DNA of 64,000 nucleotides from Bog-473 sp963742035 (GCA_963742035.1 CAVUKH010000013.1:62001-126000), one strand, 5' to 3'. Positions 9,630 through 19,510 are shown, counted from the stretch's first letter. Notes: generated by a model not told the origin, from the letters alone. Numbers and translations are program-made.

Positions 9630-10492
9630 CTGAGGGGAATCCTGGCTCGCCGACGGCGCCCACTCTCGAATCTATTGCCGTTCCGGACGAACAGGCGTCG
9701 GTACATGAGGAGTTCCCCGGAGAGGTCGGGAAGTTCTGGAATGTAGGGTCCGGGCGGCTGTGGCGGCGAGCACAGTGCTGGCTGCGAAGGTATCCAGAAC
9801 CCAAGACATAGCGTCCTTTGTCGCGACAATCACGCTTGCGCGGGAGCGTCTTCCTTCTCCTTGCGGTTTTCAAAATGGGATGGCGCTCAGTTCTTGTCTC
9901 GAGCCGTGGTTACAGGATTTCTCTTCGGCATTTCCCTTCGGCGCGGCCATCGACGTGGTCATCTGCGAGCTTCCTAAACGCACCGGGACGGACCTATCGG
10001 GCGCCAACCCGATTCAGGAACTGCGGTCCCGGTTGTCGTCCCAGAGCGGCGTGATCTAGGCACCGCTGGTGGTGGGAGGGTGATTCACTCGTCGTCGCCT
10101 TTGATTTGAGGGGGTGAGATTCTCGGGCTCACAAATATGGCCCATGTCATGAGGCTTGTCCGGTGAAACCGGCTGTCCATGAAGTCCTGAGCCGCGATGG
10201 TTTCTTTGACCGGATCGAGAACGAGCAAACTCACTGGGAACGTTTTTAGTGCCATCGAAGCAACCATGGGAGAAGCAGCGCCGAGCGCCAGAACGCTCCT
10301 GCGTCCTGAGCCCACAGCGGACAGGAGCCATCCGCATATAGGCAGGCCGAACGAACGCCAGCATGCCAGGGCGTGGCCACCCGCAGCCATCGACCCGCCG
10401 AATCAGGTGCGGATGTCGAACCCCTTGGGCATTTGCTCCGTTGAACGACCAGAGAACCCCAAGACACGGGCGACTATCGTTCGGCTTAGAGC
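9630..10492. other. Long gap with no convincing gene
   Basis: About 860 bp. Two short frames (9760-10059 plus, 10085-10390 minus) have neither a good ribosome binding site nor a recognisable domain. I see no repeat or RNA. It contains the upstream region of the MFS gene. Confidence 0.4.
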
Positions 10493-12090
10493 ATGACTGC
10501 CGATCCTGAAGATGCCGCGCAGACAGAGAGCGGTGCGAGTCCGCGGCTGGCGCTACTGCTGGCGGCGGCGATGTTCGTGCTGGTCGTCGATACCTCGTTC
10601 ATGAACGTCTCGATCAGTGCTGTGGTGAGGGATCTGCACACAACTGCGAGCGGCGTCCAGTCGGCGATCGCTCTGGAGGCTTTGGTCTCCGCTGCGTTCA
10701 TTCTCATCAATTCGAAGATGGGCGACATCATTGGCCGGAAACGCGCTTATGTGGTCGGCCTCCTCGCGTATGCGGTCGGTGCCTTGGCAATGACGCTCAC
10801 ACAGAACCTGACCACAGTCATCATCTTTTGGGCGATCATCGGCGGCCTCGGAGCCTCCCTCTTGCTTCCAGCTATGCAGTCACTCATCCACGGCAACTTC
10901 ACCGGAGCCGCTCAGAAAAAGACCTATGCCCTCGTCGGAGCTTCAGCAGCAATCGCCGCAGCAGTCGGCCCCCTCCTCGGCGGGTTCGTCACCACGTATT
11001 TGTCGTGGCGCGTCGGGTTCGGACTTGAAGTTGTCATCATTCTGGTGGTGTTGTCACAGATCCGCCTCGTCAAAGACGTGCCCTACACGGGGCCGCGCAA
11101 GATCGACCTCGTGGGTGCGATCCTCTCTGTCGTCGGCATGGGGGGTGTCGTCCTCGGCATCCTGGTTTGGCAGGAGGGCGGAGGCTACGTGGGTCTCATC
11201 ATTGCCGTCGGCGCCGTTGCCCTGTCCGCGTTCGCCTACTGGCTCGTTCAGCGCAAGCGCCGGGGCAAGCCCACTCTGCTCGACCCCGACCTCTTCAAGC
11301 ACCTCAACTTCCGCATCGGAGTCTCCCAACAGATGCTCCAACAGATCACGCTCGGTGGAGCCATGATCGCTCTGCCACTGTTTTTGCAGATGACGCTGGA
11401 GTACAACGCCATGCAGGCGGGCCTCTCCCTGGCGCCGCTTTCGCTCTCCATGTTCGGGATGGCACTCCTCGCAGGCCGTAAAGCGGGCCGCCGCCGCCCT
11501 GCCAACATCGTGTTGGTCGGCTTCGCCTTGAGCACTGTCGGCATCGCCGCCATCATCCCTCTTGTATCGAGAGTGGATTCGGGCTGGTATCTCGTCATCC
11601 CGCTCCTCATCGCTGGCTCCGGGCTTGGTCTGCTGGTGTCCCAGCTCAACAACTTCACCCTCGCTCCCATCGCCGAGGAACGGGTCAGCGAGGCCGCTGG
11701 GGTGAACTCCGCCGCCGGTTCGTTCGGCCTGTCGTTCGGGCTCGCGGTGGCGGGCGGCCTCATGCTCTGGGTACTCGCTCTGAGCTTCACCCATCTGACC
11801 TACTCGAGCGCCGCGATCCCCCCTCCCAGCAGCAGCAGATCGCTGCCAACATGGAGACCGACGCGGAGATCATGAGCAACACGCAGCTCCAGCAACAGAT
11901 CTCCAGCGAACCCCAGGACGTCCAGAAGGCAATCCTCGCCATTAACACTGAGGCCCGGAACCGCTCCCTCCAGTTCGCGCTCCTGGTTCCCGCCATCGCC
12001 GGACTTCTTGGGTTTGCCAATTCCTTTCGGATGCGTCGCCTGCCGGATATCAAACCCGCGGCACCTATTGATGGCGTCGATTTTGGGTAG
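10493..12090 (+). pseudogene. MFS multidrug exporter (DHA2/EmrB-QacA type), frameshifted near its end
   Basis: The first frame (10493-11875) encodes most of a DHA2-family proton-coupled exporter. It has a short polar N-terminus, 12-14 hydrophobic helices, motif A-like SKMGDIIGRKRAYV, and motif C-like GPLLGGFVTTYLSWR. The reading frame breaks at a C-run near 11816-11826. The true C-terminus continues in the +1 frame to 12090 with a last membrane helix (FALLVPAIAGLLGFANSF). Restoring one C would give a continuous protein of about 532 residues. Either the gene is broken, or the run was mis-sequenced, or slippage rescues it. The first 460 residues alone lose the last helix. Confidence 0.82.
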
Positions 12091-12325
12091 CCCATGTAGG
12101 GTGGGTTGTAGGTGCTCGGGATGTCCGACAGCCCCTGGGCCGTCGCGTTTCGCAGCCGAGACAGGGTATCGGCACGATGTCGAAGCCAGCAGCGACAAGG
12201 ACTGAATCAGCTAAGTCCGCTTCGCGCAGCAACGACCGGAAGAGTGTGTCTTTTCCGAGGCTTTGCGTGGTTTCGTGCCGGATAACGCCCTCGGACTTCA
12301 AGGTCCTGGAGTTATGACACTCGAG

Positions 12326-12754
12326 TCAAGGGATGGTCGCCCATGGGCCGATGCCAGCAATGCGCGTGATCGAGTAGCGCACGAGAAAGCCTGATTCCGA
12401 CCCTTCTGGAACAGGGACTTCAGCATCAGGTGAGACGTAGATTTTCGCGTGTTTGGCCATTAGGTCCCAGATGCGAATGCTGGGTTCGACCGCCGCACGC
12501 GCATAAATGACTGCATAAGGGTTGATCCAGGATCCAGGCTTTCGCGGGACGTCGAACGAGAGCGCGACGCGGGGGTCGCGTCTGATGTTTCTGAGCTTGA
12601 CGTTGTCTCGCATGTGGGTGCTGAGCAGATCGTCACCCTCAAGCCCAATCCAAATGACGGTTACCTGTGGGCTCCCGTCGGGATTGATCGTGCTCAGGTG
12701 GGCCATGGGCCCTGACTCGATGAGCTCACGAAGTTCTTGTGGTAGAGCTGGCAT
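12326..12754 (-). CDS. PPOX-class F420-dependent oxidoreductase
   Basis: A 142-residue split-barrel protein of the pyridoxamine-phosphate-oxidase-like superfamily. Diagnostic segments are MAHLSTINPDGSPQVTVIW, LLSTHMRDNVKLRNIRRDP and RVALSFDVP, typical of actinobacterial F420H2-binding reductases. The frame is open upstream to 12862, but that part lies inside the SnoaL-like gene, so the ATG at 12754 was chosen. It follows the SnoaL-like gene by 4 nt and is surely co-transcribed with it. Confidence 0.85.
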   Translation of the reverse strand: MPALPQELRELIESGPMAHLSTINPDGSPQVTVIWIGLEGDDLLSTHMRDNVKLRNIRRDPRVALSFDVPRKPGSWINPYAVIYARAAVEPSIRIWDLMAKHAKIYVSPDAEVPVPEGSESGFLVRYSITRIAGIGPWATIP

Positions 12755-12758
12755 GGTC

Positions 12759-13232
12759 TTAGCGAGGTGCCCGGCCGGACTCTGCAGGAGATTGTCCAGT
12801 TTTCCAGATGGTGCGAGGAGCGAACCGCTCGAAGCGCCACCCTTGGCTTGTGCGAATGGCATCAGCGTCCAAGAAGTTGGCGGCGATGAGTGGGTCTGGT
12901 GCGTTCTCCCCGGGGTGCACGTGGAGCGCCACCAGTCGGGCGGTCAGATGGGCGTGCTCGCCTTCGAACTCGACCCGGTGGTTGGTACTGAAGTGGAAGG
13001 TGCCCTCCCAGCGGTCCATGACCATGCGGTGCGCCGCTGCGACCTCTTCGATGCCTTCCAGTACGGCGATCTCGTGCTCGAGGCGCACGTCCTCGGTGAA
13101 CAGGGATCGAGCCCAGTCCGCGTCGAAACCGCTCGGCTGATCGAGCGTGGTGACGTAGTGGTCGACCAGCGCCACTACCCGCTCTCGCTCCAGGAGCTCT
13201 CGAAGTTCCCGCTGGTCCGTCTGGTCGCTCAT
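12759..13232 (-). CDS. SnoaL-like (NTF2-fold) protein
   Basis: A 157-residue protein with the NTF2/SnoaL-like cone fold: an N-terminal helix pair (LLERERVVALVDHYVTTLD), DWARSLFTEDVRLEH, and a C-terminal strand with GWRFERFAPRTIW. The family includes polyketide cyclases, dehydratases and limonene-epoxide hydrolases; the substrate is unknown. It is divergent from the TetR gene and upstream of the PPOX gene, so a small detoxification or metabolite operon under TetR control is likely. Confidence 0.82.
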   Translation of the reverse strand: MSDQTDQRELRELLERERVVALVDHYVTTLDQPSGFDADWARSLFTEDVRLEHEIAVLEGIEEVAAAHRMVMDRWEGTFHFSTNHRVEFEGEHAHLTARLVALHVHPGENAPDPLIAANFLDADAIRTSQGWRFERFAPRTIWKTGQSPAESGRAPR

Positions 13233-13344
13233 GGCAGTCCTCTCGGAAGAGTCGTGGACTATCGTCCGATGGAACCGGAACGATTACCCCGTTTACACTA
13301 TACGGAACGTACGCCCCGTTTGCTTAGGGCGAGGAGATTCTCAG
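13233..13344. promoter_or_regulatory. Divergent promoter region between SnoaL-like and TetR genes
   Basis: This 112-bp region serves both divergent genes. The word CCCCGTTT occurs at 13287-13294 and 13314-13321, flanking the AT-richer TACACTATACGG. GAGGAG near 13330 is the TetR ribosome binding site. The direct repeat is a candidate operator for the adjacent regulator, inferred from position only. Confidence 0.4.
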
Positions 13345-13980
13345 ATGGCTCGACTCGACACCCCTGCGTCCGGCACCGGGAGGCTTGCCGTCGACGGCGG
13401 TCAGAGTCGCCCGCTGCGTGCCGATGCACGGCGCAACCGGAACCGCGTGCTCGAGGCCGCCCGCGCCGCTTTTGGCGCCGAAGGCTCGGACGTGTCGCTC
13501 GATGAGATAGCCCGTCGCGCCGGCGTCGGCCCAGGGACGGTCTATCGGCATTTCGCAACCAAGGAAGCCCTGTTCGAGGCCGTCGTCTTCGATCGAATTG
13601 GAGAGCTGGTCGAGGAGGCTCGCGCCCTTTTGGACGATCCTGATCCCGGCCGCGCGTTCACGTCATTCACCGAGCGCGTGGCACGCGAGGGCGCACTCAA
13701 ACGCGACCTCGTCGAAGCGCTCGCCTCTGACGGAGTCCGCTTACAGGTCAGTGAGGCGCCGACAATCCGAGCACTCACGGCTCTCCTGGCCGAGCTCTTG
13801 CGCCGCGCCCAGCGCGGGGGCGCCGTGCGAGGCGACATCAGTGTCGACGACTTGATGGCCGTCTTGACAGGTGTCGCCTATACGATTTGCCACTCCCGAG
13901 CCGATGATGAGCGGACCCGCCGACTTCTTGCGATCATGTTTGACGGCCTGCGAGCCGACCGTACCGCAGGGACAACGTAG
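13345..13980 (+). CDS. TetR-family transcriptional regulator
   Basis: A 211-residue regulator. Residues about 28-75 form the TetR helix-turn-helix (VSLDEIARRAGVGPGTVYRH, then FATKEALFEAV). The remainder is a helical ligand-binding domain ending with the SBP_C-type pattern LLAELLRRAQRGGAVR. The frame is open from 13231, but GAGGAG precedes the ATG at 13345. It is divergent from the SnoaL/PPOX pair, its probable target together with itself. Confidence 0.88.
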   Translation: MARLDTPASGTGRLAVDGGQSRPLRADARRNRNRVLEAARAAFGAEGSDVSLDEIARRAGVGPGTVYRHFATKEALFEAVVFDRIGELVEEARALLDDPDPGRAFTSFTERVAREGALKRDLVEALASDGVRLQVSEAPTIRALTALLAELLRRAQRGGAVRGDISVDDLMAVLTGVAYTICHSRADDERTRRLLAIMFDGLRADRTAGTT

Positions 13981-14059
13981 CCAGTTGCATCACCGAGGAG
14001 TTCAGGCGGCGACATCTTTGCGAGTGCGGCCGCTCCAAACAAATGAAGGTAGCCACTTG

Positions 14060-14290
14060 TGGCGAGTAGCCCCTTCGTCTTCGAGCACATTCTCGTCGTC
14101 GAGGATGTCCTCGAGAGGTACTTGCCCGATCGGGGATAGTTCATCGTCTGGAGCGCTTCGAGATGACAAGCGTCCCGAGGATTTCGAGCTCTGGACCAGC
14201 CCGCGGCCATGAGGCACCCGGGTCAGTGATGCCGATTGAGGGGTCGCGCAATTCTCGGACCATTTGAGAAACCAGTTGCACTTCAACGGC
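14060..14290 (+). pseudogene. Decayed HNH endonuclease (left copy)
   Basis: Fragments in shifted frames match the C-terminal half of a phage-type HNH endonuclease: PFVFEHILVVEDVLERYLP (about 14070-14130), then ALRDDKRPEDFELWTSPRP (about 14152-14208), with stop codons and frameshifts between. The catalytic HH-NG segment is destroyed. The same motif order, and a shared GCACATTCTCGT word at 14085, recur before the tmRNA end at 24585. It sits 216 bp before the left ssrA-end repeat. Confidence 0.7.
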
Positions 14291-14300
14291 TCTCAGATCT

Positions 14301-14328
14301 CGCGTGAGAGCCGTTGGAGGTGGCGGGA
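14301..14328 (-). repeat. Partial copy of the ssrA 3' end (putative att site, left)
   Basis: These 28 bp match 24806-24833 at 25 positions, including an unbroken 15-bp TTGGAGGTGGCGGGA, the end of the tmRNA acceptor/T-arm coding sequence. It is in direct orientation relative to the intact tmRNA gene. The tmRNA 3' end is a classic attachment site for integrative elements, so this is best read as the far att site of an insertion. Confidence 0.65.
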
Positions 14329-14591
14329 TTGGATTAGGCCGAACCATGTTTGGGGTCATTTTCGGGTTTCTTGTGGGTTTCGTGTCGCGTTGGGGCGGTC
14401 TACGGCCCCGAAGGTTCGTGGTGACCCCGGGGGCGGCCCGGGCTGGCTCGACCAGCGAGCGGCCCGGCTCCGGGCGGTGATACCCCTGACTGTCGCCTCA
14501 CTTCACGCACGGGTTTGGCGGCGGGGGGTTAGGGCGCGAGACTCCCGTTCGAGGGTTCACCAACATTCGAAGAATCTGGGAGGGTCATCGC
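14329..14591. other. Non-coding stretch inside the left island border
   Basis: About 260 bp between the repeat and the amidohydrolase. It contains G-rich and T-rich runs (GGGTTTCTTGTGGGTTTCGTG). The only clear element is GGGAGG near 14579, the ribosome binding site of the next gene. A sequence near 14545 looks superficially like a tRNA T-arm but no cloverleaf forms. Confidence 0.4.
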
Positions 14592-15761
14592 GTGGCACAA
14601 CTGGCCGAGAACTTCAAGATCATTGATGCAGACACCCACTACACGGAGCCCTACGACCTCTGGACCAGCCGGGCCCCGACGGGCTACGAGAATCGCGTCT
14701 TCCACATGGAAGAGCGCGAAGGACTCCCGACCTGGGTCGTCGACGGCAACGAAATCGGGTTCGCCCGCGGTGGTGGCGTCGTTGCGCGCGACAGCTCGAA
14801 GCTCCCGTTCCTCGATTCGATGGAGATGGGACTCGACTGGGTGCACGAGGGTGCCTTCGATCCGCAGGCCCGCCTGCGGTTGATGGACGAAATCGGGGTT
14901 CACGCCCAGGTCCTGTTCCCCAATGTCGTCGGCCTCGGTGGCTCGACGCTGAACAACATGATCCCCGATCTGGCACTCCGGATCATGTGCCTCCAGATCT
15001 ACAACGACGCCATGGCCGAGATGATGGAAGCATCGGAGAACCGCTTCATTCCGATGACCCTGATGCCAGCATGGGACGTCGATCTCTGCATCGAGGAAAC
15101 ACGGCGGGCGGCCGAGCTCGGATTGCGCGGAATCAACATGACGTCCGATCCGCAGGATGCCGGATCCCCCGACTTGGCCAGCCGGGCATGGGATCCGCTG
15201 TGGCAGGTGTGCTCGGATCTCAACATGCCCGTGCATTTCCACATCGGCTCGAGCAACACCGCGATGGACTTTTTCGGTAACTACTTCTGGGCGTCACAAG
15301 ACGAATACGTCAAGCCGGCCATCGGTGGCGCCATGCTGTTCCTGAACAGCGCCCGTGTGGTGATGAACACGATTTTTTCCGGGGTGTTCGACAGGTATCC
15401 CGAGCTCACCATGGTTGCCGTCGAGAGCGGGATCGGTTGGATCCCCTTCATCCTCGAGACCATGGACTACGAGTTGTCCGAGAATGCGCCCGATCACTTC
15501 AAGGCTATGAAGTTGAAGCCGTCCGAGTACTTCGCCAAGAATTGGTATGCCACTTTCTGGTTCGAAGAGGCCCACGGCCAACTGCAGAACCTCATGGACA
15601 TCGTCGGTGACGATCGGATTCTCTTCGAAACCGATTTTCCGCATCCGACCTGCCTCTACCCTTCGCCGGTGGAAAGTGTTGCCGGAAAGATGGGCGCACT
15701 GCGTCCCGAGACACAGGCTCGGGTCATGGGAGACAACGCGCGCAAGCTCTACCGTCTGTAG
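14592..15761 (+). CDS. Amidohydrolase-2 family metal-dependent hydrolase
   Basis: A 389-residue TIM-barrel protein of the amidohydrolase_2 (ACMSD-like) family. The N-terminus IIDADTHYTEPYDLW carries the D-x-H metal motif. Further family landmarks are QVLFPNVVG, LMPAWDVDLCIEETRRA, MPVHFHIGSSN (metal His), VAVESGIGWIPF and the C-terminal ETDFPHPTCLYP with the catalytic Asp. Such enzymes decarboxylate or hydrolyse aromatic and related acids; the substrate is unknown. The GTG start has GGGAGG 8 nt upstream. It is the first gene inside the ssrA-flanked region and stands alone. Confidence 0.88.
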   Translation: MAQLAENFKIIDADTHYTEPYDLWTSRAPTGYENRVFHMEEREGLPTWVVDGNEIGFARGGGVVARDSSKLPFLDSMEMGLDWVHEGAFDPQARLRLMDEIGVHAQVLFPNVVGLGGSTLNNMIPDLALRIMCLQIYNDAMAEMMEASENRFIPMTLMPAWDVDLCIEETRRAAELGLRGINMTSDPQDAGSPDLASRAWDPLWQVCSDLNMPVHFHIGSSNTAMDFFGNYFWASQDEYVKPAIGGAMLFLNSARVVMNTIFSGVFDRYPELTMVAVESGIGWIPFILETMDYELSENAPDHFKAMKLKPSEYFAKNWYATFWFEEAHGQLQNLMDIVGDDRILFETDFPHPTCLYPSPVESVAGKMGALRPETQARVMGDNARKLYRL

Positions 15762-15875
15762 GGAATGAGACCTTCATTGGGTCGCATCAGGGCAGTTCGT
15801 CGAGGCCCCAATCCGCCTGGGGCGAGAGACAGTGGGAATGGTCCCGGTGGACGATTTGATGCATTCCTCACGCCA

Positions 15876-17840
15876 TCACGAGTTGACGGAGTGGTTTCGG
15901 TCCCACCTGCTTAGCTGCGGCCGACCGCCGGTGCGCCCCGTTCGGGCCGCTGGCCCGAAGACCGGCACCTCCATCCGTGCCAACAGGCGCCCGCTTTCGG
16001 TGAGGCGGGACCGTGCGGCGACGACGTGGCAGTACTCCACGAGGGCCTCGCGATCCTGCTCGCCGACGGGCACCACCGTTCCACCGATCCGCCAACCTTG
16101 CGTCGGCGTGTCATCGAGATGACACGATGCCACCGTAAGTTGGAGCCGGACGGGTCGCGTACTTCCATCGACCTTTGGCAGGTCGGCCGCCAGATCGACC
16201 AGCTTTCCGACCGGGGCACTCCGCGGGCTGAGGAGCCCCACGCCCGTCGGGGTCAGATCCACGATTCGCACCATGGTGTCGTCGACGAACCCACCCACGT
16301 CGGTCGGCGTTCGGTAGTGGCGACGCAGCTGCTTGTGCCGGCCGACCTTGGCCAGGGCTGCAGTCACGAGAGCCAACTCCCAGACGCCCAGCGCCATACC
16401 GATCACGAAGGGCGGACCACTCAGATGCGGCAGCGGAACGACTCCGAATGCGGTGAGCCCGCGCAGGATGAGGGCCGAAAGTAGAACGACCCCGATACCC
16501 ACCATCATGTGAAGTTGGCGAATGGCATGCCAGCCTCCGCCGTCGATTCCGTCCTTCGGGGTGACCTTGAAGGTGGATGAGGTGGGGGCGATGACGACCC
16601 TGGCTGCTCTGGCGAAGATCTCGAGCGTGAGGAAGAGCGAGTACGTCCCGTCCCACAGGGTGGCTCGTTTTCGGCACAGCAGGGTTGAAGCAGCAAGGTC
16701 GAAAGCGATCCAAGGGAGCCAGAAGATGAGGAAACCCGAGAGCGTGGCGTGCATGGGGAGCTGTCCGCTCACAAGCATGACGGTCAGCACTGTGAGGAGG
16801 CCCAGGCGCTGGAGCGGTACAAAATAGGCCAACAATGACGACGAGTAGCTGACTCTCTGGGCCGGGGAGAGATTGGGCGAGCGCAGCGGGTTCTCTTTGG
16901 TACGGAACACGGCGAGATTTCCGCGAGCCCAGCGGTCACGTTGGAGCAGGTAGGACGATAGATCGTGCGGAGCGAGACCCTGGACCAATGTCTCCCCGTG
17001 GTAGCGGGACTTCCAACCTCGAGAGTGCAGCTTGATAGTGGTGTGGAAGTCCTCGGCGATGGTCTCTGTCGCGACGCCTCCAACCTCCATGAGGGCTTCT
17101 CGGCGGATGACCGCGGCGGACCCACACCAGAACACGCTGTTGTGGCGGTCCTTGCCAGGCAGGATCACCTCGAAGAACATGCTCTGGTCGTGGCGTCCGG
17201 TCTCAAAGTGCTGAAATGAGTCGTGGTTACCAAAGTCGTGCGGGGTTTGGACCACGGCCATCTTGGGGTCGTCGAAGTAGCCCACCGTCGCTTCGAGAAT
17301 GTCGGGTTGCGGGACATGGTCTGCGTCGAGGACGAGGAGCAACTCGGCGTCCACCGTTTCCAGGGCATGGTTGATGTTCCCCGCCTTAGCGTGACGGTTG
17401 TCTGCGCGCGTGAGGTACCGCGCGCCCGTCCGTTCAGCCAGAGCGCGGACAGACTCCCTACGGCCGTCGTCGAGTACCCAGGTCACGTGCGGGTAGGTGA
17501 TTCCGGCACAGCCCAAGAGCGTGGCCTCGAGAATGTCCGATCCCTCGTCGTAAGTGCAGACAAGGACGTCCACACTGTGACGGCGGCCGATCGGCGGTCG
17601 TTTCGGAGTGGGTATTCGCCACGCCAAGAAGCAGAACGAGGTCAGCATCACCCACCCAAAAAGCTCACACGCGTACAACAGAAGGAACAGCGCGGGCTCT
17701 GTCCTGTCCCATGTGTCGAGGGCCCGCCACCCGAGATACACCGCACCCCATACGAGAGCGATCACCGCAACGCTCCGGATCACCCATTCGGTGCGGAACA
17801 GGCCCGTCGGCGCGTGAGGGCGGCCGTCGTCTCTGCTCAT
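15876..17840 (-). CDS. Cellulose-synthase-like GT2 glycosyltransferase with PilZ domain
   Basis: A 654-residue inner-membrane processive glycosyltransferase. Two helices (about 20-40 and 50-75) precede the GT2 domain, with DDG at about 124-126, DAD at 172-174, an AED in place of the usual TED at 262-264, and QRDRW (QxxRW) at 300-304. Four or more helices follow (about 330-510). Residues about 530-620 form a PilZ-like domain, so c-di-GMP control is plausible, although the canonical RxxxR motif is not clear. In BcsA the same order makes cellulose. The last gene of the minus-strand exopolysaccharide group. Confidence 0.88.
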   Translation of the reverse strand: MSRDDGRPHAPTGLFRTEWVIRSVAVIALVWGAVYLGWRALDTWDRTEPALFLLLYACELFGWVMLTSFCFLAWRIPTPKRPPIGRRHSVDVLVCTYDEGSDILEATLLGCAGITYPHVTWVLDDGRRESVRALAERTGARYLTRADNRHAKAGNINHALETVDAELLLVLDADHVPQPDILEATVGYFDDPKMAVVQTPHDFGNHDSFQHFETGRHDQSMFFEVILPGKDRHNSVFWCGSAAVIRREALMEVGGVATETIAEDFHTTIKLHSRGWKSRYHGETLVQGLAPHDLSSYLLQRDRWARGNLAVFRTKENPLRSPNLSPAQRVSYSSSLLAYFVPLQRLGLLTVLTVMLVSGQLPMHATLSGFLIFWLPWIAFDLAASTLLCRKRATLWDGTYSLFLTLEIFARAARVVIAPTSSTFKVTPKDGIDGGGWHAIRQLHMMVGIGVVLLSALILRGLTAFGVVPLPHLSGPPFVIGMALGVWELALVTAALAKVGRHKQLRRHYRTPTDVGGFVDDTMVRIVDLTPTGVGLLSPRSAPVGKLVDLAADLPKVDGSTRPVRLQLTVASCHLDDTPTQGWRIGGTVVPVGEQDREALVEYCHVVAARSRLTESGRLLARMEVPVFGPAARTGRTGGRPQLSRWDRNHSVNS

Positions 17841-18088
17841 CAGAGTTGAGATCGGCGGCTTCGCCAGAACTCTTGAGAGTGTTGGGCCGCTTGCCGGCGG
17901 CAGGCCGCTCTCGGCGTGGCATGGGAGCCCGCGAGGTTGACGGTGGACACAAGCGATCTTCAGCGTGGCGAGAGCGCAGGTGCATCCCCGCGGCGCTCAC
18001 GATGTCGAGTGAGAGCCCTCCCTCGGAAGTGTCGGGAATCGAGAAATGCAGGCCACAGCGGATTTCCCCGTGTCAGGTAGTGGAACGG

Positions 18089-19510
18089 TCAGAGGCTGGC
18101 CAAGCCAGCACGAAATGCGGCTAATGATTGGGGAGAGCTGTCAATCGGCCAATCCGTCTCCTTCTCGAAGTCGAACCACACGAATCCTTTGATCTCTGGG
18201 CTCGCCTCCAGCGTGGCAAACATGTCTGTTATCCATGCTGCCTTGTTTCCCCCCAACTCCGTACTGGCAACTTCTCCGATATAAAGGGGATCTTGTGTCA
18301 ATTCTTGAACCTGGCCAATGGACTCTTGGAAGATCTGGCTGAACGTCTGCCAGCCGCTGTCTGGATGCACTGGCCCCCAGTTGTATCCATCCAGAGCAAC
18401 CGCATTGACTTCTGAATTGCCAGGCCATAATTCGCTCAGTGGGGTTGACGTGCTCCAGACAACACTTGGTGACCACACCCACGTGACATTGCTCGCCCCT
18501 GCAGCGGTAAAGATCGCGTGGACATGATCCCAGGCAGCGACGAACGACCCTGGAGCATTGCCATTCACGCCTTCACTCCACGGGGTCCAGTTGCCGTTCA
18601 TCTCTTCCGCAAAGCGCAGCATGAGTTGGTGACCCCACGCCTTGATTTCTTGCGCCCATGTAAGTATGTATGAGTCGTAGTCTCCTGCTGCAATTGCGCT
18701 CAAAGAGTATGCGGGCTGATTGACGCCGTCGGCCGGGTTCCAAGGCTCCCAGGTAATTTCTGGCGTAGCACCTGATGCAACGACGGTGCTCGCATCCGCT
18801 GCGGGGAAGTCGGGAGCCGAACTCCACTGTTCGTACCACATGTCGATTCCTGGCGAGGCTCCAAGTGAAGCGCTGAGAGACTGTAGGTCCGCGAGGCTCG
18901 ACGGCAATCCCGGCATCGTTATCCCGAATGAAGGGATCATCCGAACGGCACCGGAATTCCCAGAGGAGGTCGTCTCACCAGCGGACGCTGCACCTGCCGC
19001 CGCTGAGACATTGGTGGGAGGCGTGGTGAGCGCGGAGTTTGTGGAGTTCGGCACCGAGGTCCCAGAAGCACGGGGTGGAGAAGAAGTCGATGTGGAAGTC
19101 GGGAGAGTGGAAGTTGTAGAGGTCGGTACCGAGGTCCCATGGGTTGAACGACTGGGACGCTCAGGGTGGGTGGGGTCGGTGTGCGATCCAACGCCTTGTG
19201 AGATCTCAGATCCCTGTGAGCTATTTGAAGTGCGGTCAACTAATCCAAGGACAGTGAATGTTGTCATCACAATAAGGACGACGGCGAGAACTTGGAGAAC
19301 TCTTGTTGATCGACGGTGAGTCCACCGGCGTCCGCGGCCATTCCCATCATTGTCACGACCATTTGGGCCATGGGCGATTGCGCCGGACTCGGAATCCACT
19401 TCCTGCGGGACATTCGGCCTATTGCCGTCCGCACTGTCGTGGATTCCCGCCGATGGTACGGCTGAACCTGGTGCGCCAGTCCAGCGGTTGGCTTGACTGC
19501 TGTCGCTCAT
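18089..19510 (-). CDS. Membrane-anchored GH26-like glycoside hydrolase
   Basis: A 473-residue protein with a cytoplasmic N-terminus, one transmembrane helix at about 71-90, a Ser/Thr/Pro-rich linker (about 95-190) and an extracellular GH26-type TIM barrel. The proton donor is in LRFAEEMNGNW (Glu at about 303) and the probable nucleophile in LYIGEVAS (Glu at about 413), spaced as in GH26 mannanases and lichenases. GGAGG lies just before the ATG. In this group it would trim or release the polymer made by the neighbouring synthases. The exact linkage is not predictable. Confidence 0.85.
   Translation of the reverse strand: MSDSSQANRWTGAPGSAVPSAGIHDSADGNRPNVPQEVDSESGAIAHGPNGRDNDGNGRGRRWTHRRSTRVLQVLAVVLIVMTTFTVLGLVDRTSNSSQGSEISQGVGSHTDPTHPERPSRSTHGTSVPTSTTSTLPTSTSTSSPPRASGTSVPNSTNSALTTPPTNVSAAAGAASAGETTSSGNSGAVRMIPSFGITMPGLPSSLADLQSLSASLGASPGIDMWYEQWSSAPDFPAADASTVVASGATPEITWEPWNPADGVNQPAYSLSAIAAGDYDSYILTWAQEIKAWGHQLMLRFAEEMNGNWTPWSEGVNGNAPGSFVAAWDHVHAIFTAAGASNVTWVWSPSVVWSTSTPLSELWPGNSEVNAVALDGYNWGPVHPDSGWQTFSQIFQESIGQVQELTQDPLYIGEVASTELGGNKAAWITDMFATLEASPEIKGFVWFDFEKETDWPIDSSPQSLAAFRAGLASL

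Noticed and set aside
10085..10390. 101-residue minus-strand frame in the 9.6-10.5 kb gap
   Set aside because: Amino-acid composition is not absurd, but there is no ribosome binding site, no domain and overlapping frames are equally open.
14480..14560. Possible tRNA T-arm-like GTTCGAGGGTTCACC
   Set aside because: No matching acceptor, D-arm or anticodon stem can be folded around it.
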